NCBI RefSeq assembly: GCF_900103275.1
Contig: NZ_FNGP01000006.1
Span: 107,872-171,871 of the forward strand
Direction of reading: 5' to 3'
DNA: 64,000 bases
Source of the DNA: Tessaracoccus oleiagri
Lineage (GTDB): Bacteria > Actinomycetota > Actinomycetes > Propionibacteriales > Propionibacteriaceae
A model generated the notes under the pieces. That model saw nothing but the letters and a program-made list of their open reading frames with translations. It was not told the DNA's origin and ran no database searches. Below are positions 34,217 through 42,160 of the stretch, in pieces. A program made the position numbers and the translations under genes. Each line of letters starts with the position of its first letter. Position 1 is the stretch's first letter.

Positions 34217-35542
34217 CTAGGACTGGTCCTGCCAGTACTGGGCCTGCGCCTCGGCCATGCGGTTGATGAACTCGTCCGCGCCGATGTTGCCGAGCACGAG
34301 CTCGTTGTGGATGGGCCAGAAGACCTTCTCGATGTAGCCGGGGTGGCTCACCGCGTCGTTCTGCTGGTAGACCGCGTCGGCCTTCTCGATCTCCGACATC
34401 ACCCCGGCGAGCTCCGGGGAGACCTCGATGTCATCGCGGACGGGCAGCACTTTGGCCTCGGAGGCGAATTTCTCCTGGTACTCCTTCTGGAGCGTGAACG
34501 CGGCCAGGTCGGCAGCCCAGTCGACGGCGTCGGATTTCGAGGGAATGGCGAAGCCGATGAAGTCGGTGCGCGTGTAGACCTTGTCCTGCTGCTCGGTGGG
34601 CATCGGGAAGGACGCGAACTCGAATCCTTCGGCGGCATAGGTGCCGGTCTCCGTGGGAATCCACGAGCCGTTCAGGAGCAGCGCGGCCTTGTTCGTCGCC
34701 CATTCCTGCTGCTGTGCAGGGAACTTGGAGGCGTTGTAGCCGTCGATGAAGACGTCCTGTTGCACCAGAGCCTCGACGCGCTCGGCCATGGCCCTCACCT
34801 CGTCGGACTTCCACGACTCGCCCGACTCGTCGGCCACGAGTTCCGCGAACGAGCCCGGGCCGTGCTCGCGCACGTAGCCGCTGACGAACCACATGGCGTT
34901 GTAGCCGCCGATGTCGCCGTCGAGCGCGAGCGGCACCTCGCCGGCGGCTTTCAGGTCGTCGAGCAGGGCGGTGAATTCGTCCCAGGTCTTCGGCGGTGAC
35001 TCCTTCAGTTCCGGGTGCTGCGCGCCGTTGAACCAGATCGCTTCGCTCGAGATCGTGTAGGGGAGCATCCACGGCTCGCCGTCGATCTGCAAACCGGAAC
35101 CCTCGATGTACTTCTTCGGGATCAGGTCGGCGACGCTGGTGTCGTCCTCAAGCGTCTTCTCGAACGCGGGCTGCATCGAGGCGTACTGACCGGTCTCGGC
35201 CAGGACGGGCGCGAGGCGAGCAAAGGACGAGTCGACCAAGTCCGGGACGTTGTTCGTGTTGAGCGCGGGGGTGAGCTTCTGCGTGATGGTCCGCCCCTGC
35301 CACTGGGCCTCGACGGTGATGCCCGTCTCCTCCTCCCAGGCGGCGATCGCTTCGGCGAGCACCTTCTGCTGGTTCTCACCCTCCTTCCAGTGCGACCAGT
35401 AGGAGATGCTCTCGGGCTTCGCCGAGTCTCCTCCCTGGCCCCCGGGGTCCGTGGCGTTGCCCGTATCTCCACCACAGGCAGAGAGTGCGACGAGCGCGGC
35501 GACCATCAGGGTGGGAGCAAGCTTGCGAGCGACAGTGCTCAT
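34217..35542 (-). CDS. ABC transporter solute-binding lipoprotein
   Basis: This 441-residue extracellular sugar-binding lipoprotein has a signal with the lipobox ALSAC near residue 23 and a Gly/Asp linker. A type 1 solute-binding fold follows (ISYWSHWKEGENQQ, NVPDLVDSSF, GEPWMLPYTISSEAIWFN, KAALLLNGSW). It begins the operon SBP-permease-permease-sulfatase-sulfatase. ATG 35542 is used. A regulon box lies 66 bases upstream and overlaps the end of the third sulfatase gene. Confidence 0.9.
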   Translation of the reverse strand: MSTVARKLAPTLMVAALVALSACGGDTGNATDPGGQGGDSAKPESISYWSHWKEGENQQKVLAEAIAAWEEETGITVEAQWQGRTITQKLTPALNTNNVPDLVDSSFARLAPVLAETGQYASMQPAFEKTLEDDTSVADLIPKKYIEGSGLQIDGEPWMLPYTISSEAIWFNGAQHPELKESPPKTWDEFTALLDDLKAAGEVPLALDGDIGGYNAMWFVSGYVREHGPGSFAELVADESGESWKSDEVRAMAERVEALVQQDVFIDGYNASKFPAQQQEWATNKAALLLNGSWIPTETGTYAAEGFEFASFPMPTEQQDKVYTRTDFIGFAIPSKSDAVDWAADLAAFTLQKEYQEKFASEAKVLPVRDDIEVSPELAGVMSEIEKADAVYQQNDAVSHPGYIEKVFWPIHNELVLGNIGADEFINRMAEAQAQYWQDQS

Positions 35543-35608
35543 GGCTTCTTTGTCCTTTCGGATTGGCAATCGGTGCGATTACATCGGCACTTCATCAGCC
35601 TTCCAAGT

Positions 35609-35626
35609 ACCTAATCAAGAAGTAAT
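35609..35626 (-). promoter_or_regulatory. Regulon box 3 (before transporter-sulfatase operon)
   Basis: The minus strand reads ATTACTTCTTGATTAGGT, 66 bases before the binding-protein ATG and touching the upstream sulfatase stop codon. Compared with box 1, 13 of 18 positions are the same. It implies an internal promoter between sulfatase 3 and the transporter. Confidence 0.65.
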
Positions 35627-37170
35627 CATCCCTTTTCGCTGAGAAGTTCTCCATCCGACCGGGCGGTCCCGTGGTCGGCCCGGGACAAGTCGCGCATGGG
35701 GACGTCGAAGGGCGTGGTCGCGAGCATCCAGTTGGCGAAAGCCTTATCGCCACGTTCGGTGAGCAGCCCGTGGAGCCGTTTGGCGAGGCGCTCCCGCACG
35801 TCCCTGTACAGCGGGACCTCGTAGACGTTGACGAGCTCGTACGGATCAGCCCTGCGGTCGTAGAGCTCGTTGATGGACTCGGGGCTGACCACCAGCTTGT
35901 AATCCCGCGTGACGAGCGTGCGCTGCTGCAGCGGGAAGTGATGGCCGTGGAACTCGCACACGATGTCCTCTCGCCAGGCCTCGGCGTGCGGCTGCTGATC
36001 GGCCAGGTCCAGGAGCGAGCGGCCGTCGAGGACCGGGGTGGTGTCGAGCCCGGCGAGGTCGAGGATGGTCGCGGGGATGTCGAGGAGAGACACGAACGCA
36101 TCGGACTGGCCCTCGTGCCCGACGCCGGGGATGTGCGCCAGGAGGGGGACCCGCAGGATGTCGTCGTAGGCGGCCGGTCCCTTGTCGTTCAAGCGGTGCG
36201 CACCGGTGAACTCGCCGTGGTCGGCCGTGAAGAACACGGCGGTCTCCTCGGCGATACCGAGGGTCTCGAGCTCCTGCAGCAGGATCCCGACCTCGTGATC
36301 GATCATGGCCACGTAGCCCCGATAGACGGCGACGAGCTTCCTCCACTCGTCCCGGTCGAAGGAGTCGGTGGACCAGTACGTCGCATAGTTGCGTTGGACC
36401 TGGGGTTTGCCCTCGAACGACTCGGCGAAGGAGGGCGGGAGCTCGACGTCCTCCGGGTCGATCAAGTCGAACCATTCGTCCGGGATGATGTAGGGCAGGT
36501 GCGGGCCGAAGTAGTGGACGTGCAGGCAGAAAGGCCTTCCCTCGGTGTCGAGAGCCTCGGCGTACTCCCGCAGCCTTCTGAGGCCCAACTCGGTGAGGAA
36601 CCGTTCGAAGGTCCCCTCCAGCGGCTGCTGCAATCGCGCGGCGAGCAGGTGCCCCGGGCGGCCGCCGGGGAGCGTGCCGCGGACCTCGTCGACGTAGATC
36701 GCCGGGGGCAGGCCCTTCTCCTCGAGCCAGGCGGCGTACCCAGGATGCCCCAGCGGGTTGGTCGCACCGGGGAACGAGTCGTCGTCCATGCCGAAGACAT
36801 CCGGCGGGTTCTGCTTCCCCACGTGGTACTTGCCCACGAGACCGACGTTGTAGCCAGCCTCCCGGAGCGCCTTGGTGTAGGTCCAGCTGCTCGGGTCGAG
36901 TTCGGTGTTGTAGCCGATGTTCCACTCGTGGTTGGCGAGCACCTTGTGGCGGAAGGGTGCGGCTCCGGTGAGGAGGCTCGTCCGGGCGGGTGTGCAGATC
37001 GGCGTCGGGGTGACGGCCTGCGTGAAGGCGAAGCCCTCCTGGGCGAGGCGGTCGATGTTCGGCGTGTGCACTCCGCGTGCCCCCTCCCCCATGAGTGCCG
37101 CGATCGTGTCGATGCGGTGCTGGTCCGTCATGATGACCAATACATTGCGCGGGCGGGTGGACTTGCTCAT
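35626..37170 (-). CDS. Cys-type sulfatase (third of three)
   Basis: This 514-residue sulfatase has its formylglycine motif at CTPARTSLLTG (C59), NVLVIMTDQHR at the start, VGLVGKYHVGK with the catalytic lysine and histidine, and FFTADHGEFTGAH. The length and C-terminal layout resemble choline-sulfatase or arylsulfatase-like S1 members. No signal peptide is visible. ATG 37170 is chosen because TTAGGAG lies 5 bases upstream, although the frame stays open further 5'. It has its own predicted promoter (TTGACA, 18 bases, TATTCG at 37222-37227) overlapping a degenerate regulon box. It may be monocistronic. Confidence 0.87.
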   Translation of the reverse strand: MSKSTRPRNVLVIMTDQHRIDTIAALMGEGARGVHTPNIDRLAQEGFAFTQAVTPTPICTPARTSLLTGAAPFRHKVLANHEWNIGYNTELDPSSWTYTKALREAGYNVGLVGKYHVGKQNPPDVFGMDDDSFPGATNPLGHPGYAAWLEEKGLPPAIYVDEVRGTLPGGRPGHLLAARLQQPLEGTFERFLTELGLRRLREYAEALDTEGRPFCLHVHYFGPHLPYIIPDEWFDLIDPEDVELPPSFAESFEGKPQVQRNYATYWSTDSFDRDEWRKLVAVYRGYVAMIDHEVGILLQELETLGIAEETAVFFTADHGEFTGAHRLNDKGPAAYDDILRVPLLAHIPGVGHEGQSDAFVSLLDIPATILDLAGLDTTPVLDGRSLLDLADQQPHAEAWREDIVCEFHGHHFPLQQRTLVTRDYKLVVSPESINELYDRRADPYELVNVYEVPLYRDVRERLAKRLHGLLTERGDKAFANWMLATTPFDVPMRDLSRADHGTARSDGELLSEKG

Positions 37171-37241
37171 GTTGCTCCTAATCGTCGCGACGGCCTCTTC
37201 GCCGCGGTCGGCAATGATCCACGAATACGGACCCTCGGGGC

Positions 37242-37259
37242 GCGATGTCAAGACCTACT
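37242..37259 (-). promoter_or_regulatory. Degenerate regulon box 5 and sulfatase 3 promoter
   Basis: The minus strand reads AGTAGGTCTTGACATCGC. The core GGTCTTGA agrees with boxes 1-4, but the flank diverges (10 of 18 positions match box 1). TTGACA with TATTCG 18 bases on is a credible promoter, 72 bases before the ATG. Confidence 0.4.
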
Positions 37260-37423
37260 CGAGCTAGGCACCGAGCCTGCGGGCGGCGAACGGCGTGCTG
37301 GTACGCCGTTTCCGCGCCGGGTGACTTCCGGCGTCCTGCGTTCGCTGAAGACCCGGTGGCCACGTCCCGACCGTGCACGACGGCGCGGATGCCCTCCCGA
37401 AAGCACTTCTCAGGTCGAAGACC

Positions 37424-37441
37424 GTTACTACTTGAATACTC
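37424..37441 (+). promoter_or_regulatory. Regulon box 4 (before the regulator gene)
   Basis: The plus strand reads GTTACTACTTGAATACTC, 154 bases before the regulator ATG. TTGAAT followed after 18 bases by TTCAAT may be the promoter. The site suggests autoregulation. Confidence 0.6.
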
Positions 37442-37595
37442 TCTTCCGCTGCGGATTCAATGCAATCAACTTAAGCTTGCGATCAGGAGTGGAATCGATG
37501 TTGTGCCGCTGCAGCCCGTCCCGTGAGGAGCCTCCGGGGCCCACGGCGGGGCCGGTCGACCCAACGCATCGCGAACCGCTGCTGCGGGAGACGAG

Positions 37596-38726
37596 ATGAA
37601 GACCCAACCGGCGGTGAAGGACCTCAAGTACGAGACCCTGGCCACCACGCTGCGCCGCGACATCAGGGCGGGAGTCTGGGCCGTGGGAGCGAAAATCCCG
37701 ACGGAGAAGCAGCTCATGGAGTCCACCGGCATGTCGCTGACGACGGTGCGCCGCGCACTGCAGCTCCTCACCGAGGAGGGGTGGCTCAGGCGGCAACGGG
37801 GGGCCGGCAGCTTCGTCGCCCCTTGGATCCAGAAGCGCGAGCGCTCGACGTACCTCATCGGGGTGATGGTCCCCGAGACCCGCCAGTACTACGACCGTGT
37901 CATCCACGGCATCCAGGACCAGCTTGCCTCCACGCGCGCCGGTTCCACGCTCCTCGCCACGTACGAGTGGGATCCCGACCGCGAGATGGAAGCACTCCAG
38001 ACGCTGCTGGAGGCCGGCGTTGACGGCCTGATCCTCACGCCCACTCTGCCGGACGGAGGGCGGAGCGCCTCGCTGATCTCCGAGATCGGACGCCTACCGG
38101 TACCCGTCGTCCTCGCGGAGAGGCAGTTCAGCGCACCCGGGCTGGGCCAGGTGCTGGAGCACGTGGTGAGCGATCACGCCGGAGGGGCCTTCGACGCGAT
38201 CCGCCACCTGCACGGGCTGGGGCACAGCCGCATCGGGCTGGCCTACCGCAAGGGGACCAACACCACCGCGGGCGTCCTGGAGGGGTATCGAGCAGCTTGC
38301 GAGACCATGGGCATCGACCCCTGGGAGTGGGAACTCTCCGAACCACCCGTGGGCCATAGCGTCTCCACCGACGAGATCCTCCCGCTCGCCACGTCGTTGG
38401 TGGAGGCGAGGCTCTCTGCCGTGCTGGTCTTCGGCGACCGCGAGGCGATCACCCTGCAGAACGAGCTCCGGCGCCGCGGTTCGCGGATCCCCGAGGACCT
38501 CGCGATGGTGTCCTACGACGACGAAACCGCGGACATTGCCGCTGTGCCGCTCACGGCCGTCGCGCCCCCCAAGTACCAGCTCGGGAAGCTCACCGCGGAC
38601 GTCCTGGTCCGCCGCCTGCGCGAGGGCAACTCGTCGGCGCTCGAGCAGATCCGGCTTCGCCCCGTCCTCGTCGTCCGTGAGTCGTGCGGCGCCGCCCAGG
38701 CCGGCGCTAGTGCGGCGAAGACCTGA
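37596..38726 (+). CDS. GntR/LacI-type hybrid transcriptional regulator
   Basis: This 376-residue protein starts with a GntR winged helix-turn-helix (residues about 10-75; IPTEKQLMESTGMSLTTVRRALQLLTEEGWLRRQRGAGSFV in several segments). It continues as a LacI/GalR-like sugar-binding domain (IGVMVPETRQYYDRVIHG, LEAGVDGLILTP, HLHGLGHSRIGLAY, EDLAMVSYDDE). This architecture is known from AraR-type repressors. It is divergent from sulfatase 3, heads the UGL-kduD-kduI gene group, and has box 4 upstream. It is the only regulator in the locus and therefore the candidate binder of boxes 1-5; the ligand may be an unsaturated disaccharide or a Kdu intermediate. Confidence 0.87.
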   Translation: MKTQPAVKDLKYETLATTLRRDIRAGVWAVGAKIPTEKQLMESTGMSLTTVRRALQLLTEEGWLRRQRGAGSFVAPWIQKRERSTYLIGVMVPETRQYYDRVIHGIQDQLASTRAGSTLLATYEWDPDREMEALQTLLEAGVDGLILTPTLPDGGRSASLISEIGRLPVPVVLAERQFSAPGLGQVLEHVVSDHAGGAFDAIRHLHGLGHSRIGLAYRKGTNTTAGVLEGYRAACETMGIDPWEWELSEPPVGHSVSTDEILPLATSLVEARLSAVLVFGDREAITLQNELRRRGSRIPEDLAMVSYDDETADIAAVPLTAVAPPKYQLGKLTADVLVRRLREGNSSALEQIRLRPVLVVRESCGAAQAGASAAKT

Positions 38727-38773
38727 TCGCCACCCGTACCCAAGCTGATCGAACACTTCCAAGGAGTTTCCAC

Positions 38774-39976
38774 GTGCCGAAGCAAGCCACCGAGACCATC
38801 GACCCACTCAGCCGGCAACGGGCAGCCGGCGACGCGCTGGCGACGCTGCGCCGGCTCGTCGAGACCTTCGGCACGCGGTATCCCGACGACTGCACCGTCG
38901 ACGACCGGTATCCGTTGCGCGAGGCGCAGTTCGGCGAGCCGGAGGGCGGCAACACCGAGTGGACCACGAGTTTCTACCCCGGCATGTTGTGGCTGGCCGG
39001 TGAGATGACCGGTGACGCATGGTGGCACGACGAGGCGCAGCGGCACGTCGCGAGCTTCGCCGACCGGATGGCGCGCCGCGTCCACATCGACCACCACGAC
39101 CTCGGCTTCCTCTACAGCCTCGCCTGCGTGCCCGCCTGGCGGCACCGCGCCGACGCGGTCGCGCGTGCGGCGGCCATCGCGGCGGCCGACCACCTGATGA
39201 CCCGCCTCCTGCCTGCGGCGGGGATCATCCAGTCCTGGGGCGACCTCAGCGACGAGTCCCAGCAGGGCCGGGCGATCATCGACAGCCTGATGAACATGCC
39301 GCTGCTGCACTGGGCGAGCGAGGCCACCGGCGACGCCCGGTACCGCGAGGCTGCCACGCGCCATGCCCGCGCCATGCGAGACCACATCATGCGCGAGGAC
39401 GGCTCGACCTTCCACACGTTCTACTGGGACGTGCGCACCGGGGAGCCCCTGCGCGGCGCCACCGCGCAGGGCTACAGCGACAACTCCTGCTGGGCGCGCG
39501 GCCAGGCCTGGGCCGTCTACGGCTTCGTCCTCAACCACCTCCACACCGGCGAGCCCGGGCTCCTCGAAGCCGCCGTGCGCGCCGCCGACTACTTCCTCGA
39601 CCACCTGCCGGCCGACCTGGTCCCCTATTGGGACCTCATCTTCACCGACGGCAGCGGCCAGGAGCGCGACAGCTCCGCCGGCGCCATCGCGGTCTGCGGT
39701 CTCCTCGAGATCGCTGCCGCGACCGGCGAGGAGCGCTACCGCGAGGCGGCCCACAGCATCCTCGACTCGCTCGCCACCTCGTACTCGACCCGCGGCGAGG
39801 CGCCCGCGACCTGCCTGCTACGGCATGGTGTCTACTTCAAGGCCGGCGGCCGGGGCGTCGACGAGGGCAACCTGTGGGGCGACTACTACTACCTCGAGGC
39901 GCTGCTGCGCCGCCAGGACCCCGCGTGGACCAGCTACTGGCATCCAGGCCAGGCACCGATGGAAGGAAGGGCATGA
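38774..39976 (+). CDS. ugl: Unsaturated glucuronyl hydrolase (GH88)
   Basis: This 400-residue cytoplasmic glycosidase hydrates the 4,5-double bond of the unsaturated uronate and so releases it from lyase products. The alpha/alpha-barrel family shows D109 in HHDLGFLY and D170 in IIDSLMNMPLL. Their 61-residue spacing equals that of catalytic Asp88 and Asp149 in the Bacillus GL1 enzyme. TAQGYSDNSCWARGQAW also fits. There is no signal peptide. GTG 38774 follows AAGGAG. The stop codon overlaps the kduD start (ATGA). GH105 is less likely given the motifs and the lyase context. Confidence 0.92.
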   Translation: MPKQATETIDPLSRQRAAGDALATLRRLVETFGTRYPDDCTVDDRYPLREAQFGEPEGGNTEWTTSFYPGMLWLAGEMTGDAWWHDEAQRHVASFADRMARRVHIDHHDLGFLYSLACVPAWRHRADAVARAAAIAAADHLMTRLLPAAGIIQSWGDLSDESQQGRAIIDSLMNMPLLHWASEATGDARYREAATRHARAMRDHIMREDGSTFHTFYWDVRTGEPLRGATAQGYSDNSCWARGQAWAVYGFVLNHLHTGEPGLLEAAVRAADYFLDHLPADLVPYWDLIFTDGSGQERDSSAGAIAVCGLLEIAAATGEERYREAAHSILDSLATSYSTRGEAPATCLLRHGVYFKAGGRGVDEGNLWGDYYYLEALLRRQDPAWTSYWHPGQAPMEGRA

Positions 39977-40740
39977 TTCTCGACTCGTTCCGGCTCGACG
40001 GACGGGTGGCGCTGGTGACCGGCGCCACCCGCGGTCTCGGAGAGGCGATGGCGGAAGCGCTCGCGGAGGCGGGCGCTGACGTCGCGTTGGTGGGGTCCTC
40101 GAGCCCGCCCGACACGACCGCCGAGGCGGTGCGGGGGCTGGGACGCCGGGCGCTGACGCTGGTGTGCGACCTCGCCTCCGCCGGGCCCGAGGAACTGGAG
40201 GCGCTCGTCCGGCGGACCACCGACGAGTTCGGTCGCCTCGACATCCTCGTCAACAACGCCGGCATCATCCGGCGCACCCCCGCGCTGGAGCTCGGCGAGG
40301 CGGACTGGGACGACGTCGTGCAGGTCAACCAGAAGTCCGCGTTCTTCCTGGCCCAGGCAGCGGGGCGTGTCATGGCGGAGGCGGGTGGCGGGCGCATCAT
40401 CAACACCGCGTCCCTGCTGAGCCACCAGGGCGGCATCAACGTCGCCTCCTACACCGCCAGCAAGCACGCCGTCGCCGGCCTGACCAGGGCGCTCGCGAAC
40501 GAGTGGGCACCGCTCGGGATCAACGTGAACGCGATCGTCCCCGGCTACTTCGCCACCGACAACACCGCCGCGCTGCGCGCCGACCCCGAGCGGTCGAGGT
40601 CCATCCTCGAGCGCATCCCCGCCGGACGGTGGGGCGAAGCCGACGACCTGAAGGGCGCCGCGCTCTTCCTCGCCTCCCCCGCGTCCGCCTACGTGACCGG
40701 AACGCTGCTCGCCGTCGACGGCGGGTGGCTGGCCCGATGA
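39973..40740 (+). CDS. kduD: 2-dehydro-3-deoxy-D-gluconate 5-dehydrogenase (SDR)
   Basis: This 255-residue short-chain dehydrogenase has the NAD(P)-binding TGATRGLG, NNAGIIRR and the catalytic Ser-Tyr-Lys set (INTASLLSHQGG, then SYTASKHAVAG). The ending AVDGGWLAR is typical of KduD. It reduces 2,5-diketo-3-deoxygluconate, made by KduI, to 2-keto-3-deoxygluconate. ATG 39973 overlaps the ugl stop codon. It is followed 29 bases later by kduI. Confidence 0.9.
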   Translation: MILDSFRLDGRVALVTGATRGLGEAMAEALAEAGADVALVGSSSPPDTTAEAVRGLGRRALTLVCDLASAGPEELEALVRRTTDEFGRLDILVNNAGIIRRTPALELGEADWDDVVQVNQKSAFFLAQAAGRVMAEAGGGRIINTASLLSHQGGINVASYTASKHAVAGLTRALANEWAPLGINVNAIVPGYFATDNTAALRADPERSRSILERIPAGRWGEADDLKGAALFLASPASAYVTGTLLAVDGGWLAR

Positions 40741-40769
40741 CCGCAACCGACCACCGAGAAGGAGCAACA

Positions 40770-41585
40770 ATGCAGAACCGATACGCGTGCGCCCCCGAGC
40801 ACGTCGCCACCATGAGGACCTCCGAACTGCGGGAGCGGTTCCTCGTCGAGGACCTCTTCGTGTCGGGCGAGGCCCGATTCACCTACAGCCACTACGACCG
40901 CGTCATCATGGCCGGCATCGTCCCGGGTGACGCGCCCCTCACCCTCCCCACCCCCGAGGAGCTCCACACCGAGCACCTCCTTGACCGCCGGGAGGCCGGC
41001 ATTGTCAACATCGGTCAGGAGGCGGAGGTGACTGTCGACTCGGTCACGTACACCGTCCCGCGCGAGGGCCTGCTGTACGTCGGGCGCGGCGCCCGCGAGA
41101 TCGTGTTCTCGGCGCCCGGCCGGTTCTACCTGTACAGCGCCCCGGCCCACACCGCCTACCCGACGAAGCTCGTCGGCCCCGACGAGGGCAACGTCCTGGA
41201 CCTCGGCGAGCAGGAGACGTCGAACAAGCGCAAGCTGCGCCAGCTGCTCTACAACGGCGACGTCAAGACGTGCCAGATCATGATGGGCGTCACGCGACTG
41301 GAGGCCGGCAGCATGTGGAACACCATGCCCGCCCACACGCACGACCGACGGATGGAGTCCTACCTCTACTTCGACGTCGCCGACGACGCCCGGGTCATCC
41401 ACCTCATGGGCGAGCCGAGCGAGACGCGACACCTCGTCGTCGCGAACGAGCAGGGCGTCATCTCCCCCAGCTGGTCGATCCACTCCGGGGTCGGCACGCG
41501 CGCCTACGCGTTCATCTGGGCCATGGCCGGCGAGAACCAGGCGTTCGACGACATGGACGCAGCCCCGGTGACCGGTCTGCGCTGA
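40770..41585 (+). CDS. kduI: 5-dehydro-4-deoxy-D-glucuronate isomerase
   Basis: This 271-residue cupin isomerase converts the open-chain uronate released by UGL to 2,5-diketo-3-deoxygluconate. The zinc ligands H189, H191 and E196 (HTHDRRME) and H238 (WSIHSG) have exactly the spacing of H196/H198/E203/H245 in E. coli KduI. The start ATG has GAAGGAG upstream. It is the last gene of the locus. KDG kinase and KDPG aldolase, the next pathway steps, are not in the window. Confidence 0.95.
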   Translation: MQNRYACAPEHVATMRTSELRERFLVEDLFVSGEARFTYSHYDRVIMAGIVPGDAPLTLPTPEELHTEHLLDRREAGIVNIGQEAEVTVDSVTYTVPREGLLYVGRGAREIVFSAPGRFYLYSAPAHTAYPTKLVGPDEGNVLDLGEQETSNKRKLRQLLYNGDVKTCQIMMGVTRLEAGSMWNTMPAHTHDRRMESYLYFDVADDARVIHLMGEPSETRHLVVANEQGVISPSWSIHSGVGTRAYAFIWAMAGENQAFDDMDAAPVTGLR

Positions 41586-41590
41586 CGGTT

Positions 41591-41650
41591 CGCCAGCGAT
41601 TGCACTGTGTACCTGCGAAGCACGGCTGGTACACCGTGCGAACGCTGGCG
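41591..41650. terminator. Long two-block inverted repeat behind kduI
   Basis: CGCCAGCG (41591-41598) pairs with CGCTGGCG (41643-41650). After a 3-base mismatch, GCACTGTGTACC (41602-41613) pairs with GGTACACCGTGC (41628-41639) with one mismatch, leaving a 14-base loop. It starts 6 bases after the kduI stop. A terminator is the simplest reading, although no T-tract follows. Confidence 0.55.
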
Positions 41651-41672
41651 GCTCGGCGAAAGGGCACAGAGA

Positions 41673-41703
41673 GAGGGCGCCGGGTGGTGTACCCGGCGCC
41701 CTC
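41673..41703 (-). terminator. Cold-shock gene terminator
   Basis: GAGGGCGCCGGGT and ACCCGGCGCCCTC form a perfect 13-base stem with a 5-base loop, 20 bases after the cold-shock gene stop. TCTCTGTGCCCTTTC follows on the minus strand. It may also stop read-through from kduI. Confidence 0.8.
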
Positions 41704-41722
41704 GCTACTCAAAAGGTGGAGA

Positions 41723-41926
41723 TCAGAGCGGCTTGACCGACTCTGCGTTGGGGCCCTTGGGGCCATCGACGATCTCGAACTCGACTCGCTGACCTTCGTC
41801 GAGCGTGCGGAACCCGCGCGTCTGGATGGCGGACTGGTGGACGAAGACGTCCTTGCCTCCGCCGTCGACCTCGATGAAGCCGAAACCCTTTTCGGCGTTG
41901 AACCACTTGACTGTGCCGTTTGGCAT
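41723..41926 (-). CDS. cspA: Cold-shock protein
   Basis: This 67-residue single-stranded nucleic-acid-binding protein has the OB fold with RNP1 KGFGFIEV and RNP2 DVFVHQSAI, starting [14 protein letters not shown]. It acts as an RNA chaperone. GAGG lies 9 bases before the ATG. It is a single-gene transcript ending in a strong hairpin. Confidence 0.96.
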   Translation of the reverse strand: MPNGTVKWFNAEKGFGFIEVDGGGKDVFVHQSAIQTRGFRTLDEGQRVEFEIVDGPKGPNAESVKPL

Positions 41927-42160
41927 GTTCTTTCCTCACGATTGGGCCCAACTTGGCTGACCCAATTCTCGTCACCACCACTTGGGCGCCCCCAATCCGT
42001 GAGGGCAGCGGCAGCGCGAACCACCATTGTCCACCGAAAAGGGTCCAAGCACCGAATCGGCGCCAAAAAGTTGCAGTGTCCGAGTGGCGGTACCTCCGCG
42101 CCCGCGTGGGTCGGGTGTTCTAAGTTCTGTGCATCACGTCCGACAGAGGGAGTCAGTCAC

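Larger units (their letters stand above)
37171..37595. other. Divergent regulatory region, sulfatase 3 / regulator
   Basis: This 425-base gap between divergent genes contains the sulfatase promoter near 37222-37252, the degenerate box at 37242-37259, and box 4 at 37424-37441. Its right part is distinctly AT-richer than its surroundings (about 37420-37490). No further gene or repeat is recognised. Confidence 0.6.

Noticed and set aside
29766..37170. The sulfatases as alkaline phosphatases or phosphopentomutase-like enzymes.
   Set aside because: All three have the C-x-P-x-R formylglycine signature followed by TG, which is specific for sulfatases.
20165..41722. Genomic island integrated at tRNA-Ser.
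   Set aside because: No duplicate of the tRNA 3' end was seen near 41.6 kb, and no integrase is present. Proximity to the tRNA alone is not enough.
41270..42160. Upstream extension of the sodium transporter frame by about 300 codons.
   Set aside because: It runs through kduI, the terminators and cspA. The family's N-terminus begins at the ATG at 42161.
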